DNA of 64,000 nucleotides from Nonlabens sp. YIK11 (GCF_001413925.1 NZ_LBMJ01000001.1:124001-188000); one strand, 5' to 3'. Shown: positions 38,960 to 49,145, numbered from the stretch's first letter. Translations and numbers: made by a program. Notes: generated by a model not told the origin, from the sequence alone.

Positions 38960-39979
38960 TCAGGGCGTAGATTCACGTTCTACCAGCGAAGTTTTTACGA
39001 TAACGGTTTCGTAACTCTCCTCCATATCGTGCTTACTTTCCAGTCTTTCGATCAATTTTGCAGCCGCAAGACCACCCATATCTTCGCCTTTTTGACCTAT
39101 GGTAGTCAATGTGGGACTGGCATACTTACTCAACATTCCATCTGTAAATGCGATGATGGCAACATCGTCAGGAATGGATTTACCCATTTTTTTGAGTGCC
39201 TTGCTAGCCGTGACAGCAAAAAGTTCATTGACGGCAACAACGCCGTCATAGTTACCCTGCTTCAGGAATTTTTCAATGCTTTTCGTACAATTATCGGCAT
39301 CCTCGATTCTTAAAACGCTGGATTCCTTGAATTTGATCTCTCTTTTAAGCAGCGCATCCTTAAACCCTTGAGTCCTTAATTTACCTACGTTTACATAATC
39401 AACGGTAGATATGATACCTAGGTTTTTCTTGCCCTTGCGCAGGAGAAAATCGGTAGCGCTTTGAGCGGCCGCGACATCGTCAATAATAATCTTATCGCAA
39501 GCAATGGAATCCACAACCCTATCAAACATCACGATAGGCATACCTTGATTGAGCACTTCCCTAAGATGGTGAAAGTCCTGTCTTTCAAGCGTTTCCTTCG
39601 ACAGGCTCATGATAAAACCGTCAATACTACCGTTAGCCAGCATGTCCATATTGACAACTTCCTTATCAAAGCTTTCTCCAGATAGACAGATTATCACTTG
39701 ATAGCCCTTTTCATTAGCTACCTTTTCTATACCAGAAATTACAGTGGCAAAAAAGTGGTGAACGATCTCTGGAATAATGATCCCTATCTTTTTAGTCTTC
39801 TGATTCTTAAGACTTAAGGCGATGTTGTTGGGCTTGTAATTATATTTTTTAGCATAGTCCTTGATTTTATCTCGAGTCTCTACACTTATTTCGTGAGAAT
39901 CCCTCAATGCTTTGGAAACGGTAGAAATAGACACATTCAAGTCCTGTGCAATTTTCTTTAGGGTAAGTTTTTGAGCCAT
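38960..39979 (-). CDS. LacI-family transcriptional regulator of the maltose/alpha-glucan locus
   Basis: 339 residues. The N-terminal helix-turn-helix is LTLKKIAQDLNVSISTVSKALRD with hinge KPNNIALSLKNQKTKKIG, followed by a periplasmic-binding-type ligand domain. DDVAIIAFTDGMLSKYASPTLTTI near residue 260 is a typical LacI/GalR block. It is divergent from the SusC gene, and a palindromic operator with central CG lies between them. By position it should control both the minus-strand enzyme operon and the plus-strand sus genes, probably responding to maltose or a derivative. Confidence 0.92.
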   Translation of the reverse strand: MAQKLTLKKIAQDLNVSISTVSKALRDSHEISVETRDKIKDYAKKYNYKPNNIALSLKNQKTKKIGIIIPEIVHHFFATVISGIEKVANEKGYQVIICLSGESFDKEVVNMDMLANGSIDGFIMSLSKETLERQDFHHLREVLNQGMPIVMFDRVVDSIACDKIIIDDVAAAQSATDFLLRKGKKNLGIISTVDYVNVGKLRTQGFKDALLKREIKFKESSVLRIEDADNCTKSIEKFLKQGNYDGVVAVNELFAVTASKALKKMGKSIPDDVAIIAFTDGMLSKYASPTLTTIGQKGEDMGGLAAAKLIERLESKHDMEESYETVIVKTSLVERESTP

Positions 39980-40003
39980 TATCAGTTATTGGGATTTTAA
40001 GGG

Positions 40004-40022
40004 GTTCGCTTTCGCGAAAGCT
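40004..40022. repeat. palindrome copy upstream of the LacI-family gene
   Basis: Exact core at 40008-40021, about 25 bases before the regulator start codon and 35 bases from the operator at 40056. Confidence 0.95.
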
Positions 40023-40055
40023 AAATATACTTCAACTATAATAACTACAAAAAGT

Positions 40056-40069
40056 CGAAAACGTTTTCG
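40056..40069. promoter_or_regulatory. probable LacI-family operator
   Basis: CGAAAACGTTTTCG is a perfect 14-base palindrome with the central CG typical of LacI-family sites. It lies in the 191-base divergent region between the regulator gene and the SusC gene, about 100 bases before the SusC start. A half-like AACGTTTTG lies at 40098-40106. Confidence 0.8.
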
Positions 40070-40170
40070 TAGAAATAGGTATTCAAAACCTTCCCTTAAC
40101 GTTTTGTTTACATAGTTTTATACCGTGTGAGAAGAAGACCGTTTTATAATCATTAACTCAAACTTCAGAA

Positions 40171-43056
40171 ATGAATCAAAAATTAAAAATTGCAACCTTA
40201 CTACTCTTATTACCGCTCTTTGCTCTTGCGCAAACGGTAAAAGGAACCGTAACGGATGGCTCTACCAACCTACCGGTTCTGGGAGCATCAGTAGTTGTCA
40301 AAGGAACCAGTAATGGTACCTCAACAGATTTTGATGGGAATTATACCCTCAACAATGTCCCAGAAAACGCGACCATTGTCATAAGTTATCTAGGATATGC
40401 CACTCAAGAAATCCCTTACACCGGCCAAGAAACACTAAATGTTGCCCTTGCTGAGGATGCCTCACAGCTGGATGCAATCGTTCTCATTGGTTATGGATCT
40501 ATCAAGCAAGAGAACGTTACTGCTGCACAAACCACCATTAGCGATGATGAATTTAACAATGGTGCCATAGTATCTCCAGGCCAACAACTTGCAGGTAAGG
40601 CAGCTGGTGTTCAAGTTATTGCTCCATCAGGACGTCCTGGCGATGGACCTAGAATTAGGGTGCGTGCTGGATCTACACTTGACGGTAACAATGATGCTCT
40701 TTACGTAGTTGATGGTGTGCCGCTAGATCAACAAAATGCCAATCTAAACAGTTTGAACCCCAATGACATTGAGAGCTATACAATCCTTAAGGATGCGAGT
40801 GCAACTGCTATTTACGGTAACCGCGCCTCTAATGGTGTCATATTGATTACTACTAAAAAAGGGAAAGTTAACAGCGATTGGGAAGTAAGTTATGATGCTC
40901 AATTTGCTGTAAACAATAACACAGACCGTTTAGATATCTTGACGGCAGATGAACTTAGAAATATAGCTACTGCTAGAGGTGAAGACCTTTCTCTTTTAGG
41001 TGATGCCAATACTGACTGGCAAGAAGCTATTTTTCAAACTGGAACTCGTGGTTATCACAACCTTGTAGTTTCCAAAGGTTTTGAAACTACTGCTTTAAGA
41101 CTTGCCTTATCGCAGGTAAATGAAGAAGGTACTCTTAGAACATCTGACTATAGAAGATCAACTGTTAACTTATCTGTTACTCAAAGAGCGCTTAACAATG
41201 ACTTGAAACTAACATTAACAGCTCAAGGTGCTTTAGAAGAAATAGGTAATGCAGATGGTGGTGCCATAGGTAGCTCACTGGTTTTTGATCCTACCCAACC
41301 CATTACCTCAAACAATCCAGCAGATAACCTAGGTGGATATTTTGAGTTCTTTACCAATGGTAACCTCGAAGTAAATGCTCCTAGAAACCCTGTGGGATTA
41401 CTTCAAAGTTTAGATTCTGAAAATGACAACTCACAAATAAGAGCCAATCTTAATGTGAACTATAAGCTTCCTTTTCTTGAGGGATTGACATTTGACGGTA
41501 ATGCTGGATTTGATTACAATGAATTTGATAGCTATAGTATAAGATCTGCAAATTCTGGTGCAGGTTTCAACGATAATGGATCTCGTTCCTTAAGCGACGG
41601 ACTTAGAAGAAATGTTTTGCTAAATGGTCGCCTTGACTATGAAACAAGCATAGACGCTATCAATACAGATGTTCAAGCAACTATTGGTAGTAGTTACCAA
41701 GACTTTACGAGAGAAACCTATTCACAGAACACAGACAATGGCGTTTTGTTGGATCGACGCTTTTTCCCTGGAGATAATAGGCTGATTAGTTTCTTTGGAC
41801 GTTTAACGTTTGACATTAATGATCTATTCGTTCTTTCTGGAAGTATTAGCCGCGATGGATCCTCTAGATTCTCGCCAGAAGAACGTTTTGGTATTTTTGG
41901 AGGTGTAAGCGGTGCTTTAAAGCTGACAAACCTTGATTTTGTGCAAAACAGTGGCTTCCTTTCACAATTAAAACTACGTGCTGGATATGGTGTTACTGGC
42001 CAGCAGGAAATAGGACCAGACTTTTTATATATCCAGGTCTTTACTCCAGGACAACCAGCTGCCTCTGTTCAATTTGGTAACCGATTTTTACCTACTTTGA
42101 GACCAGAAGGAACACAAGATTTGACGTGGGAAGAGACTTCTCAATATAACGTAGGTTTGGATTTTGGATTATTTGACGATCGCCTTACAGGTACTGTCGA
42201 CGCATACTACAGAGAAACAACAGATCTATTACAAGGTGCTCCATTACCAGGTGGTGCTTTAGAAAATTTCATCCTTCAAAATGCTGGGGACACACAAAGT
42301 CGAGGCCTAGAATTAGGTTTGAATGCAGATGTTATCAGAAATGATGATCTAAGATGGAACGTTGGTGCGAATATGACCTTCAATGAAATTGAAATTACAA
42401 ATCTTGCAGGGCCAAACGATAATCCAGTAGAAGTTGGAGGAATTGCTGGTGGTGTAGGAAATAACATTCAAGAAAGAGCCATAGGCTTTGACCCAACAGC
42501 ATTTCACGTCTACCGCCAAGTTTATGACCAAAACGGAAACCCTTTGAACGGCGTTTACGTAGATATAAATAATGACAACGTTATAAACAACGCTGATAGA
42601 GTACGTTACAAAAAAGCAAATCCTGATATGTATTACGGATTGACTTCAAATTTGAGCTTCAAAAACTTCTTTTTTAACTTCACTCTAAGAGGATCTGCTG
42701 GATTATACAATTATAATAATGTGGACTCTAACGCTGCTACCTATTCAAATATTTTCAACAATCCAGGAGCCTACTATACCAATAGTACTACAGATGTTTT
42801 AGATACGAACTTTGAGAACACTCAACTGTTCTCTGACTATTACGTTCAAAAGGCAGACTTCTTGAAATTAGATAATGCGCAGATAGGTTATAATATTCCC
42901 GGCGACAAAGTTGACATAAGAGCCTCATTGACAGGAACTAACTTATTCACCATCACAGATTACGATGGTTTAGATCCAGAAGTAGCTGGTGGTATCGATA
43001 ATACGATCTACCCACGTAGTAGAGGAATTATTTTAGGTTTAGGATTTACATTTTAA
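40171..43056 (+). CDS. SusC-like TonB-dependent transporter, alpha-glucan locus
   Basis: 961 residues. Signal peptide (LLLLLPLFALAQ, cleavage near residue 21), then a carboxypeptidase-regulatory-like domain (VKGTVTDGSTNLPVLGASVVVKG), plug domain (QLAGKAAGVQVIAPSGRPGDGPRIRVRAG...YVVDGVPL) and beta-barrel ending LGLGFTF. It imports maltodextrins with the SusD-like protein encoded 11 bases downstream. First gene of a susC-susD-susE-like operon under the palindromic operator. Base composition is slightly more AT-rich than the minus-strand genes, but not strikingly so. Confidence 0.94.
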   Translation: MNQKLKIATLLLLLPLFALAQTVKGTVTDGSTNLPVLGASVVVKGTSNGTSTDFDGNYTLNNVPENATIVISYLGYATQEIPYTGQETLNVALAEDASQLDAIVLIGYGSIKQENVTAAQTTISDDEFNNGAIVSPGQQLAGKAAGVQVIAPSGRPGDGPRIRVRAGSTLDGNNDALYVVDGVPLDQQNANLNSLNPNDIESYTILKDASATAIYGNRASNGVILITTKKGKVNSDWEVSYDAQFAVNNNTDRLDILTADELRNIATARGEDLSLLGDANTDWQEAIFQTGTRGYHNLVVSKGFETTALRLALSQVNEEGTLRTSDYRRSTVNLSVTQRALNNDLKLTLTAQGALEEIGNADGGAIGSSLVFDPTQPITSNNPADNLGGYFEFFTNGNLEVNAPRNPVGLLQSLDSENDNSQIRANLNVNYKLPFLEGLTFDGNAGFDYNEFDSYSIRSANSGAGFNDNGSRSLSDGLRRNVLLNGRLDYETSIDAINTDVQATIGSSYQDFTRETYSQNTDNGVLLDRRFFPGDNRLISFFGRLTFDINDLFVLSGSISRDGSSRFSPEERFGIFGGVSGALKLTNLDFVQNSGFLSQLKLRAGYGVTGQQEIGPDFLYIQVFTPGQPAASVQFGNRFLPTLRPEGTQDLTWEETSQYNVGLDFGLFDDRLTGTVDAYYRETTDLLQGAPLPGGALENFILQNAGDTQSRGLELGLNADVIRNDDLRWNVGANMTFNEIEITNLAGPNDNPVEVGGIAGGVGNNIQERAIGFDPTAFHVYRQVYDQNGNPLNGVYVDINNDNVINNADRVRYKKANPDMYYGLTSNLSFKNFFFNFTLRGSAGLYNYNNVDSNAATYSNIFNNPGAYYTNSTTDVLDTNFENTQLFSDYYVQKADFLKLDNAQIGYNIPGDKVDIRASLTGTNLFTITDYDGLDPEVAGGIDNTIYPRSRGIILGLGFTF

Positions 43057-43067
43057 AAATTAGCTAT

Positions 43068-44663
43068 ATGAAAATTTATAAGTATTTATTTGGCGTTGTG
43101 GTGGCGTTCTTTGCTCTATCGAGCTGCGAAGAAACGTTGGACCTAGAGCCAAGAGGTGAAAATCTCACTTCTGGAGAAGTTTTATCTGATCCAGCATCTT
43201 ACGATCGACTTGCAGCAAAAGTTTATGCTGGTTTGATCTTAGGAGGCCAGGAAGGTGGAGATGGAAATGCAGACATTGGTGGAATCGATGGTGGTTTCTC
43301 CAATTATCTTAGAATTTACTGGCAGCATCAAGAGCTTTCTAGTGATGAAGCCTTGATCGCATGGGACGACGGAACTATTAAGGATTTTCAAAGACAAACC
43401 TGGTCTGACTCCAATGAGTTTATCAACGCAATGTATTCTCGCGTGAACTACCAGATTGCTTTAGCAAATGACTTTATTAGAAATAGCTCTGAAGCTAGTC
43501 TTGACTCCTACGGGATTCCTGAAAGCGAAAGAGAAACTATCAGAGCGTTTAGAACTGAGGTGAGATTTTTGAGAGCTTATTCCTATTATCATGGAATGGA
43601 TTTATTTGGATCTATGCCTTTTAAGGATGAAAACTCTGATCCTAATGCACTAGCACAAAATATAGAAAGAGCTGATTTGTTCAATTATATCGAGTCTGAA
43701 TTACTGGACATCGAAGATGAAATTGCTCCTGCTAGAACTAATGAATATGGCCGTGCAGATCAAGCCACTGTGTGGATGACGTTAGCAAAAATCTATTTGA
43801 ATGCAGAAGTGTATACAGGAACTTCTAGATATACTGAAGTGGTCGATTATACCACTAAAGTAATCAATGCGGGTTACTCTGTTGATACAAGTGCTCCATA
43901 TGCCAACCTATTCTTGGCAGATAATGACTCCAATGGATCTCAGAATGAATTTATTTGGACACTTAATTTTGATGGACAAAGAACTCAAACGTTTGGTGGT
44001 ACTACATTCCTTACTCACGCTCCCGTAGGTGGCGACATGGATCCAGACAACTTTGGAATCAATGGTGGATGGTTTGGTATCAGAACAACACCACAGTTTG
44101 TAGAGCTCTTCCCAGGAGAAGAAAATTCTGCTGATGGCAGAGAGTTGTTCTTTACTGAAAATCAGACGAAACAAATCAACAATGAAAGTCAATTTAGTCA
44201 AGGTTTTGCAATTGCAAAGTATAAAAATGTTGACGTTAATGGCGTTCAAGGCTCAGATGCCACTGGAGATTTTGTAGATATCGACTTTCCAGTATATAGA
44301 TTAGCAGACGCATATTTAATGTATGCAGAAGGCGTATTACGTGGCGGTGGCGGTAGCACTTCTCTTGCTGTTGATTATATCAATATTTTGAGAGAAAGAG
44401 CCTACGGCAATAGTGGTAGTAATATTACTGCCGGTGATTTGAACCTTGACTTCATATTAGATGAAAGAGGTAGAGAATTGTATTGGGAAACACACAGGCG
44501 TCAAGACTTGATACGATTTAATCAATTTTCCAGCAATGGAGTTTGGGCATGGAAAGGAAACGTTGCTACAGGTACGACTACCTCAAGCTTTAGAGACTTA
44601 TTCCCTATCCCAGCTAGAGAACTTAATCTTAATGACAACTTAGTCCAGAATCCTGGATATTAA
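43068..44663 (+). CDS. SusD/RagB-like starch-binding lipoprotein
   Basis: 531 residues. Lipoprotein signal FALSSC with Cys near residue 20, then EETLDLEPRGENLTSGEVLSDP. Helical TPR-like core blocks are RTEVRFLRAYSYYHGMDLFGSMPF and YGRADQATVWMTLAKIYLNAEVY. The C-terminus has FILDERGRELYWETHRRQDLIRF and LFPIPARELNLNDNLVQNPGY, the classic RagB/SusD ending. It is the lid and glycan-binding partner of the SusC protein. Confidence 0.95.
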   Translation: MKIYKYLFGVVVAFFALSSCEETLDLEPRGENLTSGEVLSDPASYDRLAAKVYAGLILGGQEGGDGNADIGGIDGGFSNYLRIYWQHQELSSDEALIAWDDGTIKDFQRQTWSDSNEFINAMYSRVNYQIALANDFIRNSSEASLDSYGIPESERETIRAFRTEVRFLRAYSYYHGMDLFGSMPFKDENSDPNALAQNIERADLFNYIESELLDIEDEIAPARTNEYGRADQATVWMTLAKIYLNAEVYTGTSRYTEVVDYTTKVINAGYSVDTSAPYANLFLADNDSNGSQNEFIWTLNFDGQRTQTFGGTTFLTHAPVGGDMDPDNFGINGGWFGIRTTPQFVELFPGEENSADGRELFFTENQTKQINNESQFSQGFAIAKYKNVDVNGVQGSDATGDFVDIDFPVYRLADAYLMYAEGVLRGGGGSTSLAVDYINILRERAYGNSGSNITAGDLNLDFILDERGRELYWETHRRQDLIRFNQFSSNGVWAWKGNVATGTTTSSFRDLFPIPARELNLNDNLVQNPGY

Positions 44664-44686
44664 TAACTCTTTAAAATAAATTAACG

Positions 44687-45823
44687 ATGAAAAAAGTATA
44701 TAGTTTATTAATGGGCCTTGCGATTATTGCAAGCGTCGCATCCTGTTCTGAAGATGAAGAGCAGTTTACCCTTGACACAAACCAGACTGGTAATCTTACC
44801 TTGTCACCACAATCTTCTTCTTTTGTGGTTACTGAGACTAACCAAAATCAATTGGCAGAGCGCTTCAATTGGGACGGTATTGAATTGGATTTACCAGTCG
44901 CATTGACCTATTCAGTACAATTGGATAATGCAGATGGCGATTATTCGGCACCAGTAATTATCGCACAATCATCTGGCGTGGACGCTGCATTGACATATGG
45001 TCAAATCAACGATGCGGCTTTGAGTCTAGGAGGTGAGAACGGTACACCAGCTTTATATAAAGCAAGAGTGGTGGCATCAACAACAGATTCAAGTGTGGCG
45101 CCTATCGTCTCTGACGATGTTTCCATAACAATCACTCCATTTGTAGGATATCCTTTTGACCCGTTGTTTCTTGTAGGTGCAGCGACAGAACCAGGATGGG
45201 ACAATGGATCTGGAAACAATAAAACCAATCCAGCTCTATATATCGATCTTGACAACAACAATGTTTACAGATACACTGGTTATTTCAATGGTGATGCTTT
45301 CAAAGTATTATCTGATTTAGGGAACTGGCAGCCACAATACGGGCCTAGAAATGGTGCTGTAGGTGTAAACGACGGTAATGGTAGTGACCCAGATGTATTT
45401 TCGGTACCATCAGCTGGATATTATGATTTTGTAATTGACGTTACTGGAGTAACTAATGATTCTGAAGGTAGCTCAAGCTTCTCTATCACTCCTAATGCTG
45501 ACGCTGCCACAGCGCCTACATACACCAGTATTGGTATCTTGGGAGATGCTTTTCCGGACAACGGTTTTGGTGGTCCAGACATCAACTTCACACAATCTAC
45601 ATTTGATCCACACAAATGGGTAATCAGAAATCTAGAAATGGGAAGCGGTGATGTTAAGTTTAGAGCTAATGATGCATGGGACGTAAACTGGGGTGATGAT
45701 CGCAATAGCTACGTAGGTCAAGCATCTATGAACGGTCCTAATATCCCAGCAACTGCTGGAACTTATGACGTATTTTTTAATGACTTGGATGGTAGGTTCA
45801 TCTTTGTCCCAGTTGAAGAATAA
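44687..45823 (+). CDS. SusE/SusF-like surface starch-binding lipoprotein
   Basis: 378 residues with lipoprotein signal (IASVASC, Cys20). The N-terminal domain (LSPQSSSFVVTETNQNQLAERFNW) matches the Ig-like SusE domain, and two later repeats carry starch-binding-like modules with aromatic residues (GNWQPQYGPR; DAWDVNWGDDRN). It would hold alpha-glucans at the cell surface. A terminator follows at once, so this is the end of the sus operon core. Confidence 0.88.
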   Translation: MKKVYSLLMGLAIIASVASCSEDEEQFTLDTNQTGNLTLSPQSSSFVVTETNQNQLAERFNWDGIELDLPVALTYSVQLDNADGDYSAPVIIAQSSGVDAALTYGQINDAALSLGGENGTPALYKARVVASTTDSSVAPIVSDDVSITITPFVGYPFDPLFLVGAATEPGWDNGSGNNKTNPALYIDLDNNNVYRYTGYFNGDAFKVLSDLGNWQPQYGPRNGAVGVNDGNGSDPDVFSVPSAGYYDFVIDVTGVTNDSEGSSSFSITPNADAATAPTYTSIGILGDAFPDNGFGGPDINFTQSTFDPHKWVIRNLEMGSGDVKFRANDAWDVNWGDDRNSYVGQASMNGPNIPATAGTYDVFFNDLDGRFIFVPVEE

Positions 45824-45844
45824 ATTGAATTTAGTCAACAAATT

Positions 45845-45870
45845 AGGGCTGTTCGCAGCCCTTTTTTTTG
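45845..45870 (+). terminator. terminator after the SusE-like gene
   Basis: GGGCTG-TTCG-CAGCCC forms a 6-bp stem on a stable UUCG-type tetraloop followed by eight T residues. Incomplete termination here could set the level of the downstream secreted amylase. Confidence 0.9.
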
Positions 45871-45891
45871 CTTAACTCTTAAAAAAATAAT

Positions 45892-48651
45892 ATGAAATTT
45901 AGAATGTTACTCACTGCTCTATTGGTATTCGCTTTCGCGAAAGCGCAATCACCAGTAACAACAGTACCCGCGACACCAACCCAAACAGACGCTGTAAAGC
46001 TAGTGTTCAATGCGGTAGGAACTGATCTTGAAAACTCCACTACAGACTTATATGCTTACACTGGGCTCACCATTAATGGGGAAAGGTTCCAGAATATTAT
46101 AGTGGACGATTTTTTTGAAAATAATGGCGCACCTAAATTCACAAAGACCGGTGCAAACACCTACGAACTTGATATTACCCCAAGTATTAATGAGTTTTAT
46201 AATGTCCAGCAAGGTGATGTCGTAACAGAGATTTTCTTGGTGGTAAGAAATTCCAATGGCTCGCGCCAGACAAGGCCAGATATCTTTTTGCCTGTTTTTG
46301 AACCAGGTTTGAATGCCTTGATTACCTCACCAGAGAGAAATACTATTTTTGAGGTCAATCAATCTACCACCATAACCGCAGAGAGTTCTCAATCAGCAGA
46401 CTTGACATTGAGTGTGAACGGTAACCAGATTGCTGCGGTAACTGGAACATCCATTTCTAGCTCCTATACTTTTCCTGCTACTGGAAATTACACTTTTGAA
46501 TTCGCTGCCACGACTGCAAGTGAAACAGCGACCAATTCTATTAGTGTATTTGTTCCTAATGAAACGGTAAATAAACCAAGACCTACTGGTCTAAAAAATG
46601 GAGTTAATGAAAATGCAGATGGAAGCGTGACGTTTTTACTTGCAGCACCACTTAAAAGTGATGCGGTTCTTATAGGTAGTTTTACCAATTGGGATTTGAA
46701 TACGGACTTTCAAATGAATAAGGATGGTGACTATTTTTGGATTACAGTGCCTGCGAGCAACTTTACCGCAAACACTTCTTTTCAGTACCAATATCTCATC
46801 GATTATGACATTAGAATAGCAGACCCTTTTAGCACGTTGATCTTGGATCCATTTAATGATTCCTTTATTAGCGATAGTAATTATCCCAACCTTCCAGAAT
46901 ATCCCACTGGATTAACGGTAAATGACGTGACTTTGTACACTTATCAAGCCACACCCTACAACTGGACAGTCACTGATTTTCAAAGACCTGATAATGAAAA
47001 CTTAGTGATTTATGAATTACTGGTGCGTGACTTTTCAGAAGATGATAGTTATCAATCCATCATTGACAACATTGACTATATCGTGGACTTAGGGGTAAAT
47101 GCTGTAGAGTTCATGCCTCTTAACGAGTTTGAAGGCAATGATAGTTGGGGTTATAATCCTAAGTTTCATGGTGCACTAGACAAAGCGTACGGACCGCCAG
47201 CAAAATTGAAGGAATTGATTGATCTTTTACATGCTAATGGTATTGCCGCTATTGTAGATGTGGTTTACAACCATTCTTTTGGACAAAGTCCATTGGTACA
47301 AATGTGGCCAGATGGCGGTGGCTTTAATGCTGGACCAACCAACCCATATCTTAATCAAAATGCAAGACACCCATTCAATGTAGGTACAGACTTCAACCAT
47401 GAAAGTCCATGGACCAAACAATACGTTAAGCAAACCATGCAATATTTTCTAGATGAGTATAAGTTTGACGGATTTAGGTTTGATCTTTCTAAGGGTTTTA
47501 CGCAAACGAATACCGGCAATGATGTTGGCGCTTGGGGACGTCGTGATGATTCCAGAATCGCTATTTTAAATGAGTATAAGTCTTTCCTGCTAGCAAACAA
47601 TGATGATGATATCTACCTCATTCTAGAACACTTATCTGATAACGAAGAAGAGAAGATATTAGCAGATTCCGGATTTATGTTATGGGGGAAAATGAGTGAA
47701 GAGTACAAGCAGAACTCATTAGGTTACTCCAGTAATTCAAGCTTACAAAGGGCTTATTTCACATCTCGTGGATTCAATGAGCAGCACCTAGTTTCTTATG
47801 CAGAGAGTCATGATGAAGAACGCATCATGTACGAAACCTTAAGAAACGGTAACAATGCCTTCTCGAACTATCAAGTTCGCAGTTTGCCTGTAGCATTAGA
47901 CAGACAAGAAGCCATTGCTGCCATTCAGTACAGTATTCCAGGACCTAAAATGCTATGGCAATTTGGAGAATTAGGCTATGATATTTCTATTAATGCTAGT
48001 GCTTCAAACCCAACTTGTACCACTTGTCGTACCGATAGAAAACCTGTTCCTTTTACTAATGGCTATGCATCTGATGCACAGCGATTGGATTTGTATGAGA
48101 AGACCAGCGAAATGATCAAGTTAAAAGTGAAATATCCAGAGACCTTCAACAATACGAACAACTTCTTGGAAGTGAGTGGAGGCCTGGTGAAGCGCATTGA
48201 GCTAAGAGGTCCTGAATTTGATGCTATCGTGCTAGCAAACTTTGACGTAACGCCAAAGCAGATCGCTCCTAAGTATACTAAAACGGGAACTTGGTACGAT
48301 TATTTTGAAGGAACCAGCTCTAACGTGACCAATCAAAATGCGACCGTAAGTATTCCTGCTGGTGGTTATAAAATCTTTACCAGCAAGGAGATCAATACCA
48401 CGGCAAGCAGTGGTGATACAACAGGAACTGTATCTAACATACAACTGTATCCTAATCCTACTCAAGACACATTTGAATTCAATGTGCCTGTTAAGAAAGT
48501 GATAGTAAGATCTATCACGGGACAGACCGTAAAAATCTTTGATGAGATGCAGGCTCGTTACGATGTTTCAAATCTGGTTACTGGAATGTATATTATTGAT
48601 GCGTATGACCTAGAGAATAACCGTTCGTCGATAAAATTGATTAAAAACTAA
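45892..48651 (+). CDS. secreted GH13 alpha-amylase with T9SS sorting domain
   Basis: 919 residues. Signal peptide MKFRMLLTALLVFAFAKAQ has its end encoded by a palindrome copy (45931). Beta-sandwich domains occupy about 20-225, then a CBM48-like domain (FLLAAPLKSDAVLIGSFTNW). The catalytic barrel has DVVYNHSFGQSP, the nucleophile in GFRFDLSKGFT, the acid in LILEHLSDNEE and the third Asp in YAESHDEERIMYE. The last 75 or so residues (NIQLYPNPTQDTFEF...GMYIIDAYD...SIKLIKN) are a type A T9SS C-terminal domain, so the enzyme is exported across the outer membrane and probably attached to the surface. It starts polymer breakdown for the sus system. Confidence 0.93.
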   Translation: MKFRMLLTALLVFAFAKAQSPVTTVPATPTQTDAVKLVFNAVGTDLENSTTDLYAYTGLTINGERFQNIIVDDFFENNGAPKFTKTGANTYELDITPSINEFYNVQQGDVVTEIFLVVRNSNGSRQTRPDIFLPVFEPGLNALITSPERNTIFEVNQSTTITAESSQSADLTLSVNGNQIAAVTGTSISSSYTFPATGNYTFEFAATTASETATNSISVFVPNETVNKPRPTGLKNGVNENADGSVTFLLAAPLKSDAVLIGSFTNWDLNTDFQMNKDGDYFWITVPASNFTANTSFQYQYLIDYDIRIADPFSTLILDPFNDSFISDSNYPNLPEYPTGLTVNDVTLYTYQATPYNWTVTDFQRPDNENLVIYELLVRDFSEDDSYQSIIDNIDYIVDLGVNAVEFMPLNEFEGNDSWGYNPKFHGALDKAYGPPAKLKELIDLLHANGIAAIVDVVYNHSFGQSPLVQMWPDGGGFNAGPTNPYLNQNARHPFNVGTDFNHESPWTKQYVKQTMQYFLDEYKFDGFRFDLSKGFTQTNTGNDVGAWGRRDDSRIAILNEYKSFLLANNDDDIYLILEHLSDNEEEKILADSGFMLWGKMSEEYKQNSLGYSSNSSLQRAYFTSRGFNEQHLVSYAESHDEERIMYETLRNGNNAFSNYQVRSLPVALDRQEAIAAIQYSIPGPKMLWQFGELGYDISINASASNPTCTTCRTDRKPVPFTNGYASDAQRLDLYEKTSEMIKLKVKYPETFNNTNNFLEVSGGLVKRIELRGPEFDAIVLANFDVTPKQIAPKYTKTGTWYDYFEGTSSNVTNQNATVSIPAGGYKIFTSKEINTTASSGDTTGTVSNIQLYPNPTQDTFEFNVPVKKVIVRSITGQTVKIFDEMQARYDVSNLVTGMYIIDAYDLENNRSSIKLIKN

Positions 48652-48792
48652 AGTTTTTTGCATCGTTTCTAAAGGGTTTGTTTGCGGTAAGCGATATAGT
48701 CATTATTTTTATCGGCATGTAAACGTTATAATCCCTAAACGTAGCGTTTATCAAACAAGTAACCTTTACTCTTTTCAACAAATTACGGTTAC

Positions 48793-48823
48793 AAAACCTG
48801 TCTTCTATAAGACAGGTTTTTTG
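48793..48823 (+). terminator. terminator downstream of the secreted amylase
   Basis: AAAACCTGTCTT pairs with AAGACAGGTTTT around CTAT, followed by T residues. The 230-base stretch 48652-48883 holds this hairpin, a TAAACG/CGTTTA inverted repeat near 48737-48752, and no gene. Confidence 0.88.
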
Positions 48824-48883
48824 TTTTATTTATGATGTACAAATAACTGAATCATATACTTTTACGGTCTAAATCAAAACGAA

Positions 48884-49123
48884 ATGAAAACTCTTTTAAA
48901 AGTAACTTTTATCGCAGCTGCAATGGTTGTATCCTTTGCTTCTTGTAGAGAAAATGAAGAAATGACTACTGAGGAAACTGCTCAGGAAATGATTGATAAC
49001 GGAGACAATGTCGAAGTTAAAGAAGACAAAGTCAAAATTGAAAACAATGATGGAAGCGAAACCAAAATCAAATATGATGATAATGGTAACGTTGAAAAAA
49101 TCAAAACAGACGACAACTCTTAA
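48884..49123 (+). CDS. small acidic lipoprotein (79 aa), function unknown
   Basis: Signal peptide with lipobox VSFASC (Cys near residue 21), then a short highly charged domain (NDGSETKIKYDDNGNVEKIKTDD). No family is recognised. A TACTTTTA sequence about 30 bases upstream of the ATG is a one-mismatch -7 box, and a terminator follows closely, so it is probably an expressed single gene. It would sit on the inner leaflet of the outer membrane or on the surface. Confidence 0.72.
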   Translation: MKTLLKVTFIAAAMVVSFASCRENEEMTTEETAQEMIDNGDNVEVKEDKVKIENNDGSETKIKYDDNGNVEKIKTDDNS

Positions 49124-49145
49124 TCCCTAAGATGCCCTAGACGAT

